Below, piece by piece: positions 34,532 to 45,224 of a DNA stretch of 64,000 nt. Where the stretch lies: NCBI GenBank assembly GCA_922989275.2, contig OV277870.1, positions 42,900,356 through 42,964,355 on the forward strand. The letters are read 5' to 3'. The position numbers and the translations under genes are program-made. Source of the stretch: Gari tellinella (Eukaryota; Mollusca; Bivalvia; Cardiida; Psammobiidae). The notes under the pieces were generated by a model. That model ran no database searches, was not told where the DNA came from, and worked only from the letters and a program-made list of their open reading frames with translations. The stretch's first letter is position 1, and every line of letters starts with the position of its first letter.

Positions 34532-34738
34532 CGGTAAAACCACTCAATGACGACCACTTAAGCGAATGCTAATAGACTGTATAAAATTCAGGTAATAGCT
34601 TAAAGCAAGGTGACGGTAAAAAACAAAAAGCTCCTACAGGAGCTTTCTCTTTTACTATCACATGACTTTAAGCAGTCATCTGTTGTAAACACCTTATAAT
34701 TAACACAATTGTGTGGTCGTTATAGAGAGGTTTTACTG
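34532..34738. mobile_element. M3 pogo-like MITE with H2 hairpin
   Basis: TA at 34530-34531 and 34739-34740. Right end GTCGTTATAGAGAGGTTTTA; left end CGGTAAAACCACTCAATGAC. The H2 hairpin (34600-34672) pairs AAAAGCTCCT with AGGAGCTTTC. Confidence 0.8.
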
Positions 34739-34911
34739 TATTTAGAAAACATTGATATATAGTCGTAATGTTTGTACTCGTTTATTTTCAATAGGTGGCG
34801 CTGTGGATTTACACATCTTAGTGTTGTTCACAGTTCATTTCATATTATCTATTCATTATTTCATTGTATTTTAACGTTAAATATGTACCAGGTGGCATTA
34901 AATATGAAAAA

Positions 34912-34980
34912 GCAAACAGTGATGACCCTGATGAGACACCGCGTAACGCGGTGTCTCATCAGGGTCAGCACTGTTTGCAA
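34912..34980. repeat. H1-variant hairpin
   Basis: GCAAACAGTGATGACCCTGA / TCAGGGTCAGCACTGTTTGC with GAGACACCGCGT / ACGCGGTGTCTC. One-base offset only; otherwise paired throughout. Confidence 0.8.
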
Positions 34981-35061
34981 ATAAACACTAGGCTTAAAAG
35001 GGTTAAATACATAGTGATCATTAGTTTTTCTCGTTGTACATGTATGACGTTTATGTTTAGA

Positions 35062-38000
35062 CTAGTCGTCCCACATGTCGTCTCCCCATCCCCAAAATGG
35101 CGGTGGTCGTCGCCAGAAATTACGCCAGGGATTCCACCAGTTCCACCAGTTATCTGCAACAAAAATGAGCACTTACATGTAACCAAAACAGTAAAAATGA
35201 TAGGACGAAAATAATTATATCTGAGGTAGTAAATATTGAATAGTAATCCATTCTCCGTTAGGGCTTACAATTACAAAAATCATGTTGTTTTTTAAATTAA
35301 GTTTCATATAGTTGTGAATGATTTATTGCAAAGTGGCCAACAGATAAGACCCTGACCAGAAGGCTCCTAAAGGAACCCTTCGATCAGGGACGACACTATT
35401 TCATTAGGACAGGCGTTCATTTAACATGTAAATTGTGAATGGCGAGTTTTCCCCGTACTGGGGCTGAAACTGCCAAGACCGACAGCAAAAGATTTGCAAA
35501 CGGTTTGGATCCTGATCAGACGCCGCGTTACGCGGCGTCTAATCAGGATCCAATCTGTTTAACACTTATGTCAATTGTTTTGTTAGTCAAAACGTGCAAT
35601 GACTTGTGAAAGGCAAAATCGCTAGATGGGTGAAATGGCTAGTGATTTATCGTGATGTGATATATGAAAGGCAAAACCATGTAATCAATTAAAGAGTACG
35701 TGTAATACTTTTGCAATATCTTGAGATTGTTGGAAGGGCAATAGTGCGGGATGGCTCGAAAGGCAATATTTTGAAATGACTGGAAGGGAAACATTGTATA
35801 ATGACTGGAAGGGAAATATTTTTTTATTTCTGGAAGGACACTATTGCGGTATGGCTGGAATGGAAACATTGCGGGATGGGTGTAAGGGCAATATTGCGGG
35901 ATGGCTGTAAGGGCAATATTGTAGGATTGCTTGAAGAGAAATATCGCTGGATGGCTGGAAGGGCAATATTGCGGGATGGCTGTAAGGGCAATATTGCGGG
36001 ATGGCTGGAAGGGAAACATTGCGGGATGACTGTAAGGGCAAGACTGCGGGATGGCTGTAAGGGCAATATTGTAGGATTGCTTAAAGAGAAACATTGCGGG
36101 ATGGCTGGAAGGGCAATATTGCGGGATGTCTGTAAGGGCAATATTGCGGGATGGCTGGAAGGGCAATATTGCGGGATGGCTGGAAGGGCAATATTGCGGG
36201 ATGGCTGGAAGGGCAACATTGCGGGATGGCTGTTAGGGCAATATTGCGGGATGGCTGGAAGGGCAATATTGCGGGATGGCTGTAAGGACAATATTGCGGG
36301 ATGGCTGGAAGGGAAACATTGCGGGATGGCTATAAGGGCGATATTGCGGGATGGCTGGAAGGGCAATATTGCGGGATGGCTGGAAGGGCAATATTGCGGG
36401 ATGGCTGTAAGGGCAATATTGCGGGATGGCTGGAAGGGAAACATTGCGGGATGGCTGGAAGGGCAAAATTGCGGGATGGCTGGAAGGGCAATATTGCGGG
36501 ATAGCTGTAAGGGCAGTATTGCGGGATGGCTGGAAGGGAAACATTGCGGGATGGCTGGAAGGGCAATATTGCGGGATGGCTGGAAGGGCAATATTGCGGA
36601 TTGGCGGGAAGGACAATATTGCGGGATGGCTGTAAGGGCAATATTGCGGGATGGCTGGAAGGGCAATATTACGGGATATCTGTAAGGGCAATATTGCGGG
36701 ATGGCTGGAAGGGAAATATTGCGGGATGGCTGGAAGGGCAATATTGCGGGATAGTTGGAAGGGCAATATTTCGGGATGGCTGGAAGGGCAATATTGCGGG
36801 ATGGCTGGAAGGGTAATATTGCGGGATAGCTGTAAGGCAGTATTGCGGGATGGCTTGAAGGGAAACATTGCGGGATGGCTGGAAGGGCAATATTGCGGGA
36901 TGGCTGGAAGGGCAATATTGCGGGATGGCTGTAAGGGCAATATTGCGGGATGGCTGGAAGGGCAATATTGGGGATGGCTGGAAAGCCAACATTGCGGGAT
37001 GGCTGTAAGGGCAACATTGCGGGATGGCTAGAAGGGAAACATTGCGGGATGGCTGTAAGGGCAATATTGCTGGATGGCTGGAAGGGCAATATTGCGGGAT
37101 GGCTGTAAGGGCAATATTGCGGGATGGCTAGAAGGGAAACATTGCGGGATGGCTGTAAGGGTAATATTGCTGGATGGCTGGAAGGGAAACATTGCGGGAT
37201 GGCTGTAAGGGCAATATAGCTGGATGGCTGGAAGGGAAACATTGCGGGATGGCTGTAAGGGCAATATTTGGGGAGGCTTAAATGTAAACTTTGTATAATG
37301 GCTTGGAGGGCAATATTGCGGGTTGGCTTGAAGGGCAATATTGTGGGATAGCTGGCAGGGAAACATTGTAGAATGACTGGAAGGGCAATATTGTGAAATT
37401 GATGGAAGGGCAATATTGTGGGAGGGCTGGAAGGGAACTATTGTGGGATGGCTTGAAGGGAAATATTGTGAGATGGCTGGAAGGACAATATTGTAGGATT
37501 GCTTGAAGAGAAATATTGTGGGATGGCTTGAAGGGCAACATTGAGGGAAGGCTTGAAGGGAAATATTGTGGGATTGCAGGAAGGGAAACATTGTTTAATG
37601 GCTTGAAGGGCAAAACTGCGGGATGACTGGAAAGGAAATATAGTGGGATGGCTGGAAGAGAAACGTTTTAGAATGGCTGGAAGGGCAACAGTGCGGGATG
37701 ACTGGAAGGGAAATATCGTGAGATGCCTGGAAGGATACCATCGTGAGATGACTTGAAGGACAATATCGGGAACTGACTTGGAGGGTAATATCGTGAGTTG
37801 ACTGGAAGGCAAATATCTTGCAATGTCAATGAATGGTATGTTAAACAGTATCGAGGAATGATCGGACGCAAAAATGCAAAGGTTACGTCATTGCGATATT
37901 ACATTAACGTTATGTGATTGAAATGTCGTCAACTGTACATTATTATTAGTACAGTGTTTTCCTAGGATACGTGAGGATTTATTCCCGGTGAGAAAAATCA

Positions 38001-39108
38001 CGGGGAGGGTTTCATGATTTCACCAGTCGGGAATATATCTCAATGTAACCTTAGAAAAAATGTATAACGAATTTATAATAGTGCCACGTTTTCACTGTTC
38101 AAACGATTTCGGCATTTTTCGTATATAGCGTTGAGTAAACAGTAACAAAATGGAGACAAAACAGTTGACGGCTGTTATTCAGTTTGAAGAAAAAGCGGCG
38201 CTCATAGGCGTCGGCGTCAAACTTTTTCAGAAAAGAAAAAAAGAGGTTGTTCAAAGATCCAAACCACGATTGATTCTCAGCCGCTGCCAAGATGGACTTA
38301 ATAAAGGAGGTTGCATTATTGAAGGCACTAAATCATGTCGGGCAGTCGGACATATTTCATTCTGTAAAGCAAGGCTGAGGAGCCTGTCAGTCAATGAAAA
38401 GCCTGTATTTCTATGTTCCCTGTCAACTCACAGGGTACATGGATTCAGGTCTTCGGCTTGTTATCCAATTAGAAGTGCAGAACTTATTTTTCAGTATAAA
38501 AAGAACCCTTAACCTCCTCCTCCGTTAACAATTAAAAAGGAGAATGGGCGATTACATACATTTAACAAATAGTGTACCCGTGAAGAGTACACTCGGCCTA
38601 TGCAAACAGTGAAGACCCTGATCAGAGGGCTTATCTCCTCTAATCAGGGGTAGTTCCTGTTTGTCAGTTTGCAATAGATTGTTAAAATTCAATTTATGAA
38701 GTTCTTGTGACTTATCCAAACAGTTTTTACCTTTGTGACAGTTTCGGTTCTCCATTGGAGCACCTTCATCAGACTGTGACATCCGCGGATGTCACAGTCT
38801 GATGAAGGTGCTCCAATGGAGAACCGAAACTGTCACAAAGGTAAAAACTATTTGGATAAGTCACAAGAACTTCATAAATTGAGTGTATTACTATCCTGAT
38901 GAACTTTTTTCGAGAATTGTTTAAAGTATTCCTAAAAAGTAAGAAATTAGTTAAACATGGAAACTGGTTGGTTCCATTTCCAGTTCCAGGGGTGAATGGA
39001 TTAATATATCTACTTACTTGTTTGTGGTTGTGCCGTTGTCTGTGCAGCCACGAGGCAGACAGCCACAGCCAGCAAGAGCACTGCTGTGATGGCGTGTGTC
39101 ACCCACAT
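35062..39108 (-). CDS. Two-exon gene for a 60-residue secreted Trp-rich peptide
   Basis: Exon 1 is 39108-39018 and exon 2 is 35153-35062, on the minus strand. Exon 1 starts with ATG and encodes a 30-residue signal-peptide region, MWVTHAITAVLLLAVAVC followed by LVAAQTTAQPQT. The donor is CAA/GTAAGT. Exon 2 follows TTTTTGTTGCAG; the split codon (A + AT) gives Asn and phase 1 is kept. It encodes NWWNWWNPWRNFWRR, a PPPFWGWG turn and an acidic tail DDMWDD, with 9 Trp in 29 residues, then TAG. The predicted cleavage is near LVAAQ. The mature part has no Cys. The 3.9-kb intron holds the 25-bp minisatellite and a large palindrome. A paralogue with the same intron phase lies at 48061-55125. I do not recognise the family; an antimicrobial or membrane-active role is only a guess from composition. 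Confidence 0.75.
35341..35405. repeat. H1-variant hairpin, degenerate
   Basis: CAACAGATAAGACCCTGACC with AGAAGGCTCCT / AGGAACCCTTCGATCAGGG. It belongs to the GACCCTGATCAGAGG subtype of H1. Confidence 0.55.
35495..35565. repeat. H1 hairpin (M5-like context)
   Basis: GCAAACGGTTTGGATCCTGA is paired with TAATCAGGATCCAATCTGTT around GACGCCGCGTTACGCGGCGTC. Flanking CAAAACGTGCAATG suggests a worn M5 element. Confidence 0.75.
35730..37822. repeat. 25-bp minisatellite, about 80 units
   Basis: Unit consensus is GGAAGGGCAATATTGCG plus GGATGGCT. Centre units (about 36100-37050) are nearly identical; both edges decay. The left edge has TTGAAATGACTGGAAGGG and the right edge ATCGTGAGATGACTTGAAGG. Because 25 is not a multiple of 3, every frame cycles through all three phases, and the consensus lacks stops on either strand. 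Long Pro/Ser/Ile-rich frames (one of 529 residues on the minus strand) are therefore artefacts. It lies in the intron of the Trp-rich peptide gene. Confidence 0.95.
37823..38600. other. Mostly unique DNA with one weak open frame
   Basis: An imperfect inverted repeat (CCTAGGATACGTGAGG with ATTCCCGGTGAG / CACCAGTCGGGAAT) spans 37963-38070. A 120-residue plus-strand frame (38150-38512) starts METKQLTAVIQFEEKAAL. I see no domain, signal peptide or splice support, so I do not call it a gene. Confidence 0.4.
38601..38670. repeat. H1-variant hairpin, degenerate
   Basis: GCAAACAGTGAAGACCCTGA with TCAGAGGGCTTATC / CTCTAATCAGGGG. It belongs to the GACCCTGATCAGAGG subtype. Confidence 0.6.
38689..38882. 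repeat. Near-perfect palindrome with 97-bp arms and no spacer
   Basis: The symmetry centre is CCGCGG (38783-38788). The arms begin TCAATTTATGAAGTTCTTG and mirror at 38864-38882, with a single mismatch (AAACAGTT against AACTATTT). It lies in the intron of the Trp-rich peptide gene. Such a sequence can form a cruciform or a long dsRNA hairpin if transcribed. Confidence 0.95.
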
Positions 39109-40012
39109 ATCTCCTGTTACCGCACACAAAGTCCACAGAAAGAGGTTATATCTGCATTAATACGGCGACGTCAACTGTCTTGAGGAGCAGCAGTGGATAT
39201 GACTTGATATAGAAGAGACATTAAACATTCTACTGCTGATTTCACAGTTTTATAGATTACCTCAAGGTTTTTCTGTCATTAAAGTTCATTGTTGTAATTG
39301 CGTTTAAAATTCGCTTGTAATCTGTAAAATTTTCATCACTTACCCACGTCTTGTAATTGCGATTTGCAACCAGTTGGGATCAAGATAATACGTCCGCGTT
39401 ACTCGGCATGTAAACAAGAACTAACTTGTTTGCGACACGTATCGGTAATTTGAGCCAAAGTGTCAAAAGACGAGATATAAAAAGGAGAAAAGCAGATGGC
39501 ATATTACAGGAGATGGCCAAGGGAATTCAAGGGTTGAATTACCTAGATCAATTATGTACACTGGGTTGTAAAAGTACAGATATATACATGTACATGTATC
39601 AGGGTCTATCTCGTTAAGAAAATTTGCGGGCGACTTACAGTAGGTTGCTATTTATATGGAAGTGGTAAATATCAGAATGTTTCCTTTTGGAAAAATGCCC
39701 CATAAAAAAAGGTTTATATAAATGATTGCTGATAACTGGTCGATTTTAATGAACGAGTTGAGTTAAATAATATGACGCCAAACCTAACGAGCGTCGTATT
39801 TACCTTAGTGAACGATCTTATTTAAATAATAATATGTGGGATAACATGTATATTCAGCATGTAATCATTTCAAAAACCTATTTAGTTTATTCAAGATGTA
39901 AGTTTTAATTTGCTCCGCACTGATATGTTCCGTCAAACGTGACTTTAGTTATTTACTAGTGATATCATTTTGATTTTTCGTTTCATGCACTGCTTTTGGG
40001 TCAACAAGGATT
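39109..40012. other. 5' flank of the Trp-rich gene and unique DNA
   Basis: About 70-80 bp upstream of the exon 1 ATG the minus strand has GTTGACGTCGCC, which resembles CAGACGTCTCC upstream of the paralogue. A weak TATA candidate, CTATATCA, lies at 39205-39212. Beyond this I see only a worn H1 fragment (39370-39425) and AT-rich DNA. Confidence 0.4.
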
Positions 40013-40015
40013 TGT

Positions 40016-40067
40016 CGGAGCCCATAAATCGATAATGCACTTGTGCATTATCGATCTGTGGGCTCCG
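40016..40067. repeat. Palindrome (arms about 25 bp)
   Basis: CGGAGCCCATAAATCGATAA pairs with TTATCGATCTGTGGGCTCCG around TGCACTTGTGCA. Confidence 0.8.
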
Positions 40068-40664
40068 ATCAATTATTGTCATGGAAAACAATGCATGGCA
40101 TTTTTACGCTGCCAGAGGAAAGGTTTATGTGATAAATAGTCTTTTAAAATAAGCACTTTTCTGTTTTGTCTCGGATACCGAGTACAATGGCCATTTGCAA
40201 ATATATTCGATTCTGTTGAGACCCTACATAACCCGTTAGGTTTCAAACTGTTGGTACTCATGATATACATTTGTTTTCATTTGAGGGGAAAGGAAGACGA
40301 CAAGTGTTTAAAGCAGATTACTTCTTAGCAGTGAAGGGGTTAAATAAGAGAAAATGTTTAACTTTGGCACTTATAAATAAGTGAGTTTTCATTTTATATA
40401 CTAAACAAATATATATTTCATAAATTTATACCTTATAAGTCTCGATGGTATATAGGTTTAACATTTAAAAGCGGATGTTGAATTTTCACTCTTTAAGCAT
40501 TTAAACGATCTCCATTTTTGAACGCATCATGCATTGCAAGCCGTGGTGGCGCTCAATCACAGCCGATTTTGAACATGGTGTGTGTCTAAATAACACATGT
40601 GAACAGTTTCAATCTGGATAAAACGGCGGGGAACTCTAGTATATAAAATGTTTAGATCTATATA

Positions 40665-40834
40665 CACATTACCAGTTGACAGCGCGATACAGAGTGATGT
40701 ATTTAGCTCGAGACGTTTTTGGCGGAAATAGCCGATCTGACGAGCGCCTTGGCGCGAGTCTGATCGGTTGTTTCCGCCAAAAACGTCGAGAGCTAAATGC
40801 AACACTCTGTTGCGCACTGCCAACTGGTGATGTG
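40665..40834. repeat. Imperfect palindrome (arms about 80 bp)
   Basis: CACATTACCAGTTGAC pairs with GCCAACTGGTGATGTG; inner AGCTCGAGACGTTTTTGGCG pairs with CGCCAAAAACGTCGAGAGCT; the centre is GGCGC-rich. Probably a foldback MITE. Open frames on both strands here are reflections of the palindrome. Confidence 0.8.
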
Positions 40835-41008
40835 TTTATTATATGCCTTGAATACAAACCAGAAACAACTAAATAGTTGTTTGAATCATTTTATATCCAA
40901 AATTTATTAGTTATTTGAAACAGAACAAGATTTTTTTGTATGTCACAAAGAATAACGCGGCACTCGTACATGTACGTAAATGACGTCACGTCAAATCGAA
41001 AGCGAGGT

Positions 41009-41070
41009 CAGAGTAAAATACAAAGTGGCTGATACAAGGTGGCTGATACAGACTCTTGTATTTTACTCTG
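41009..41070. repeat. Short inverted repeat with internal direct repeat
   Basis: CAGAGTAAAATACAA pairs with TTGTATTTTACTCTG; between them GTGGCTGATACA occurs twice. Confidence 0.65.
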
Positions 41071-41141
41071 CAAATACACGCGGAAACGCTCGATATCACT
41101 CGAAGGCATATAATAAAAGTGTGTTATCAGGTAATCATATA

Positions 41142-41508
41142 CAGTGTTCCCTCCTTACAACGTCCCTCCCAACAACGACTTCCTCCTAACAACGTCCCTT
41201 GCCGCAATTCCCTAAACAGGACAATTACACCTAACGCTTTTACTGCTGCAATACCGTCTGCTCAAAATTGTCGTCAGCTGTTTTTCTCAAAGTTACATAT
41301 AAGTGAATATTTTGATTGTATAAATATAATGACGAGTGACAAACAGCTTGAATCCGGATCAGACGCCGCATTATGCGGCGTCTGATCTGGATTCAAGCTG
41401 TTTGCAAATTCAAATCAAGTCTTAATTTTCCCGTCCTATAACGACTCCCTCCGAACAACACACATTATATGTGTCTCGCATTGGGAATCGTTGTACAGAG
41501 GGAGCGTG
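41142..41508 (-). mobile_element. M2 MITE
   Basis: TA at 41140-41141 and 41509-41510; ends CAGTGTTCCCTCCTTACAAC and GTTGTACAGAGGGAGCGTG. H1 hairpin at 41337-41406 with GAATCCGGATCAGACGCC. Confidence 0.9.
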
Positions 41509-41723
41509 TACGTGCACGTGGTCTTCTTTTTTGAATGCCATCGATAACGACGATGCATTCAGCGTCGCCTAAGATAATATCGTAGTCAACATTTGTAGTC
41601 CAAATTCGTATTTATATTTGATAGAACAGTTTTAACTCAGTGAACCCTGGGACTTTAGATCAACAATTCCATTTGCAAATTAAGCCTAGTCAATGTTTAT
41701 TGTTAACAATATCTTACAAAATG

Positions 41724-41792
41724 ACAAACAGTGTTGACCCTGATCAGAGTGCTCTTAGAGACCTCTGATCTTTTTCTACACAGTTTGAATAG
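41724..41792. repeat. H1-variant hairpin, degenerate
   Basis: ACAAACAGTGTTGACCCTGA with TCAGAGTGCTCTTAG and a broken right arm CTCTGATCTTTTTCTACACA. Confidence 0.5.
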
Positions 41793-42413
41793 GACTAATG
41801 CACACTTCGCAGTACATTGTACATTGTTAGTTAAAGACGAGTATTCTCGTCGCTAGGGTTCAATGATTTGACAGGTTCGTTTAAACTTTTATTCTGTTGC
41901 TGCTACACACTATTGTGATTTCCAATTTTAATTAGATAAGATACTAGTTACATGTATCAGGTTGTTATATGACGTTTTTACATACATATTTTCAAAACAT
42001 ACTAAATTATTTTTGATGATGTGATCAAAGAATAAACGTGAATTCTATTTTGCATGTGGTTGATAGTATATGAGATCGCATAAATGATCACAAGCAAAAC
42101 CGAATAAATTTACATATTTCGTAACACTCGTGTTACATGTAACATTCTTTCGAACGCTTTGTCCTGAGGCAATTCACGGCAAAACAGCGAACGGTAATTT
42201 ATCTAGAATATAATCCGTCACTAGAACATTTATTTAACAAATTACTCCGGGGTTTTTTTAAAAGTAAGTTCACCACTTAAAACAGGCTGAAAGTAACACG
42301 GAATACATTCTGCTATTTGTAGCATGTTTAAGTTCCAATCTGTAAAGATACTCACAATGGCTTCTAAATTTTATTTTAAAGAATTCTTAACGCGGGAATG
42401 CTTCTCTTTATAT

Positions 42414-42842
42414 TTGAATAATTAGAAGACTAAACAAGTTTATTTATGGGGTAAAGGGTTGAATATTTTAGTCGCTGGACAATATTTTTGTCACATTGAT
42501 TACAGTGGAGAATCTGTTATTCTTTCCCGTTTAAACGCAAACGTACGCAAACGCAAAGCACTAAAACGTAGAAAAGAACAACTTTTGGACAATTCTGATA
42601 TTTCATCTTTATCTTGGTGGCAAACAGATTGGAGCCTGATCAGACGCCGGGTGACCCGGCGTCTGATCTGGCTCCAAACTGTTTGCAAGGGCAATGATAG
42701 ATTTAGCGTAAACGCGTTTATTGGGAAAGAATAACACATTCTCCACTGTAATTGAATAATTAGAAGAATAAACAACTTTATTTATGGGTAAAGGGTTGAA
42801 TATTTTAGTCGCTGGACAATAGTTTTTGTCACATTGATTAGT
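42414..42842 (+). repeat. About 88-bp direct repeats flanking an M1 copy
   Basis: 42414-42502 (TGAATAATTAGAAGACTAAAC ... CACATTGAT, shortened here) recurs at 42751-42842 with about 90% identity by eye. Between the two copies is exactly one M1 MITE. The repeat includes GGGTAAAGGGTTGAATATTT, the end of an M4 element. Confidence 0.8.
42503..42748 (+). mobile_element. M1 MITE
   Basis: TA at 42501-42502 and 42749-42750. Ends CAGTGGAGAATCTG and ACATTCTCCACTG; H1 at 42619-42688. Confidence 0.93.
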
Positions 42843-43101
42843 AACAGTTAATTGATGAAAACTCGAAGTGCAATGCTGTGACACTATTCACTGTCTGTAA
42901 TAAACAAAGGGAAAAGGATTTCCATGACCACATGGTGTATCTACATAGAGAAATAAACTGGCTATGATAATTCACGACACTTGTATGTACATGCACATGG
43001 ACGAGACGAAATGCTGGATTGATTTATTGTTTACAACAGTTAAACAGCTTTGACCTCACTTCATTATGTTCGCATGTATATTTCTGTACATTGTACATGT
43101 A

Positions 43102-43614
43102 CAGTCGAGAATACGTTATTCTTTCCTAATAAACAGAGTGAAACACATAATCAGAATTGTCAAAAGGTTGACGTGTTGTTAGGTGTGCTTAATATTGTAG
43201 GCAAGAGGGTTCAATGATCAGGGGAGTGAATGTACAGTCGGCTGAGCGGTCATTCGGAATGCAAGTAGAATATAACTTGGTACTTTTTTGGTCATTAAGT
43301 ACATTGTATTGTTGTGCTTTTTCGTTTCGTTTGCGTTAACTCTTTGAACCCTAGTCACGCATATATGCATCATTTGCAAACAGTGTATATATGAGAAGTA
43401 CACTTGTCCTTTGCAAACAATGTAGACTCTGATCAGAGGGCTCCTTAGGAGCCCTCTGATCAGGGTCTACACTGTTTGTCATTTTGACATATATTGTAAA
43501 AATCAACCCTAAAATGTCAAAAATTGACTGGAATAAGTTGAAAACTAGAATTGTCCATTTGAGGTTTCAGGGAGGAAAGGGTGAAAACAGAAAAGAATAA
43601 CGTCTTTACCACTG
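43102..43614. mobile_element. Long M1 derivative carrying a GACCCTGATCAGAGG hairpin
   Basis: TA at 43100-43101 and 43615-43616; ends CAGTCGAGAATACGTTATTC and GAATAACGTCTTTACCACTG. The interior is unlike M1. It holds a near-perfect hairpin (43413-43481) with GTAGACTCTGATCAGAGGGC / GCCCTCTGATCAGGGTCTAC. Confidence 0.65.
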
Positions 43615-43807
43615 TACTTTGTTTATTGTAAAGAGGAGTACGATCTAACACTAGAAACCGACGTTTAGAGAGACAGGCAGAAATAATATAAAAAGGGAAC
43701 TGAAGAAATGATTTGACCAGCTGATAGATCGGATGGCTTAACCCTTTCGTGGTCAAATGTATCGTGGTTTTTTATCCCCTTCACTGCCTTATTATTCTTA
43801 TAGTCTA

Positions 43808-44054
43808 CAGTGGAGAATCTGTTAGTCTTTCCCGTTTAAACGCAAACGAAACGCAAACGCAAAACACTAAAACGTAGAAAAGTACAATTTTGGGGCAATT
43901 CTGATAATTCAAGGTTATCTTGGTGACAAACAGTTTGGAGCCTGATCAGACGCCGGGTTACCCGGCGTCTGATCTGGCTCCAAACTGTTTGTAATAGAAT
44001 TAATAGATTTAGCGTAAACGCGTTTATTGGAAAAGAATAACACATTCTCCACTG
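43808..44054 (+). mobile_element. M1 MITE with duplicated flanks
   Basis: TA at 43806-43807 and 44055-44056; H1 at 43927-43993. The left flank CCCTTCACTGCCTTATTATT and the right flank CCCTTCACCGCCATAGTATT, each leading into TATAGTCTA, are diverged direct repeats of about 33 bp. Confidence 0.92.
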
Positions 44055-44148
44055 TACCCCCTTCACCGCCATAGTATTCGTATAGTCTACTTCATTACTG
44101 CTGTCTGCAATATCGTTTCAAAGTAAGGTTTGAGGCAGCATGACGGTA

Positions 44149-44360
44149 CAGTGAAACCCCTCTAAACCGGAACCTCTAAATACCGGAATTCTCTCTAAAC
44201 CGGACAAAAACGTTGGTCCCGTTCTAACCCTCCTGTATTATGAGTATGACCCATTATACCATATATATGCCTTTTTACTCCCTTATACTCCAATTTTCTA
44301 TATTCTATAGCAGATGACAGCTTAAAGCATGTTGGAAGTAAAGCAGAATGCGATGAAAGG
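44149..44360. mobile_element. Tigger-like MITE end with H2 remnant
   Basis: CAGTGAAACCCCTCTAAACC plus repeated ACCGGAATTCTCTC is the same end as 54195-54772. A half H2 (GCTTAAAGCATGTTGGAAG) follows at 44321; the right side is gone. Confidence 0.6.
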
Positions 44361-44561
44361 ATTGCTTATTTCGTTGTCATACCGTCATTTGCTACATGTA
44401 TTTGTAAGTGTCCTCTGTCTTTATGTATTTAATTTAGATTACGGGCATTTTAACTGAGGAAATTTGACAACACATTGAATTAGTTAATTGATGTGTTAAA
44501 AAACTGTAGGAGAAACAAAAGTAATAAGAAAAGTACTTTCAGTCCGAATGACTGTTCCAGC

Positions 44562-44636
44562 GACTGGACAATGGAACTAATAGTTTTAGCGTAAACTCGT
44601 TTATTAGGAAAGAATAACGTCTTCTCCACATGCAGA
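44562..44636 (+). mobile_element. Solo right end of an M1 MITE
   Basis: TAGTTTTAGCGTAAACTCG ... GAATAACGTCTTCTCCAC, without the left half. Confidence 0.65.
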
Positions 44637-44860
44637 TTACACTAACCCTTTTGTTGCCAGGGTATGATCTGTAAGAAATGTTTCTTCTAATTTTATATCT
44701 CCAAATCAGACTTACGACGTTTTTGAACGAACGCACTTTATATTAGTATCATACATTTTGTCCTAATCAGTCGTAATTTCATTTGGCGTCTGAGTTTGTT
44801 TTAAACTGTTTTCAAATGTCAGCCTATAATTATATAGATGACAGTGAAAGGGTTAACCCC

Positions 44861-45069
44861 TTAACAACCTTACCCCGAGTACACTGGGTGTTTGCAAACA
44901 GTTTTGGTCCTGATCAGACGCCGCGTTACGCGGCGTCTGATCTGGATCCAAACTGTTTAGCAATCATTTAAATATTGCGTAAATAAAATAACCTGAAATT
45001 TATATATGAGACATAAAAGCAGACGACAATTGTTTAAAGCAGATGACGTCATGGACGCGAAGGGTTTAA
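44861..45069. mobile_element. M5 piggyBac-like MITE with H1 hairpin
   Basis: TTAACAACCTTACCCCGAG start and GCGAAGGGTTTAA end. H1 at 44893-44959 (GTCCTGATCAGACGCCGCG / CGCGGCGTCTGATCTGGAT). Confidence 0.6.
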
Positions 45070-45224
45070 TTATCCCGAGGGCTTTATTTCCCATAGGAGC
45101 GCCGGAAACGTTGATAAGCACCTTTAATTATGCATGATCACGGAATAAGTTAACCAAAACACGGAGATTACTTTAACGACACGGACAATTAGCCAAAACA
45201 AGATCGATAAGATGTGCTTTACAA

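Noticed and set aside
35824..37413. 529-codon Pro/Ser/Ile-rich open frame
   Set aside because: It is the translation of the 25-bp minisatellite; equivalent frames exist in all phases and on the opposite strand.
35730..37822. CRISPR-like regular array
   Set aside because: Units are contiguous with no unique spacers, in a eukaryotic intron; it is a minisatellite.
38150..38512. 120-codon plus-strand frame
   Set aside because: No recognisable domain, signal peptide or splice site; a frame of this length is expected by chance in 64 kb.
40557..40876. Opposed frames on both strands
   Set aside because: They mirror each other because the region is a palindrome.
42500..42884. Recurrent small frames with RRRVTRRLIRLQTVCHQDK or LEPDQTPGNPASDQAP words
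   Set aside because: They are translations of the M1/H1 palindrome, present wherever a copy lies (8083, 32115, 47315, 51217, 60323), and not proteins.
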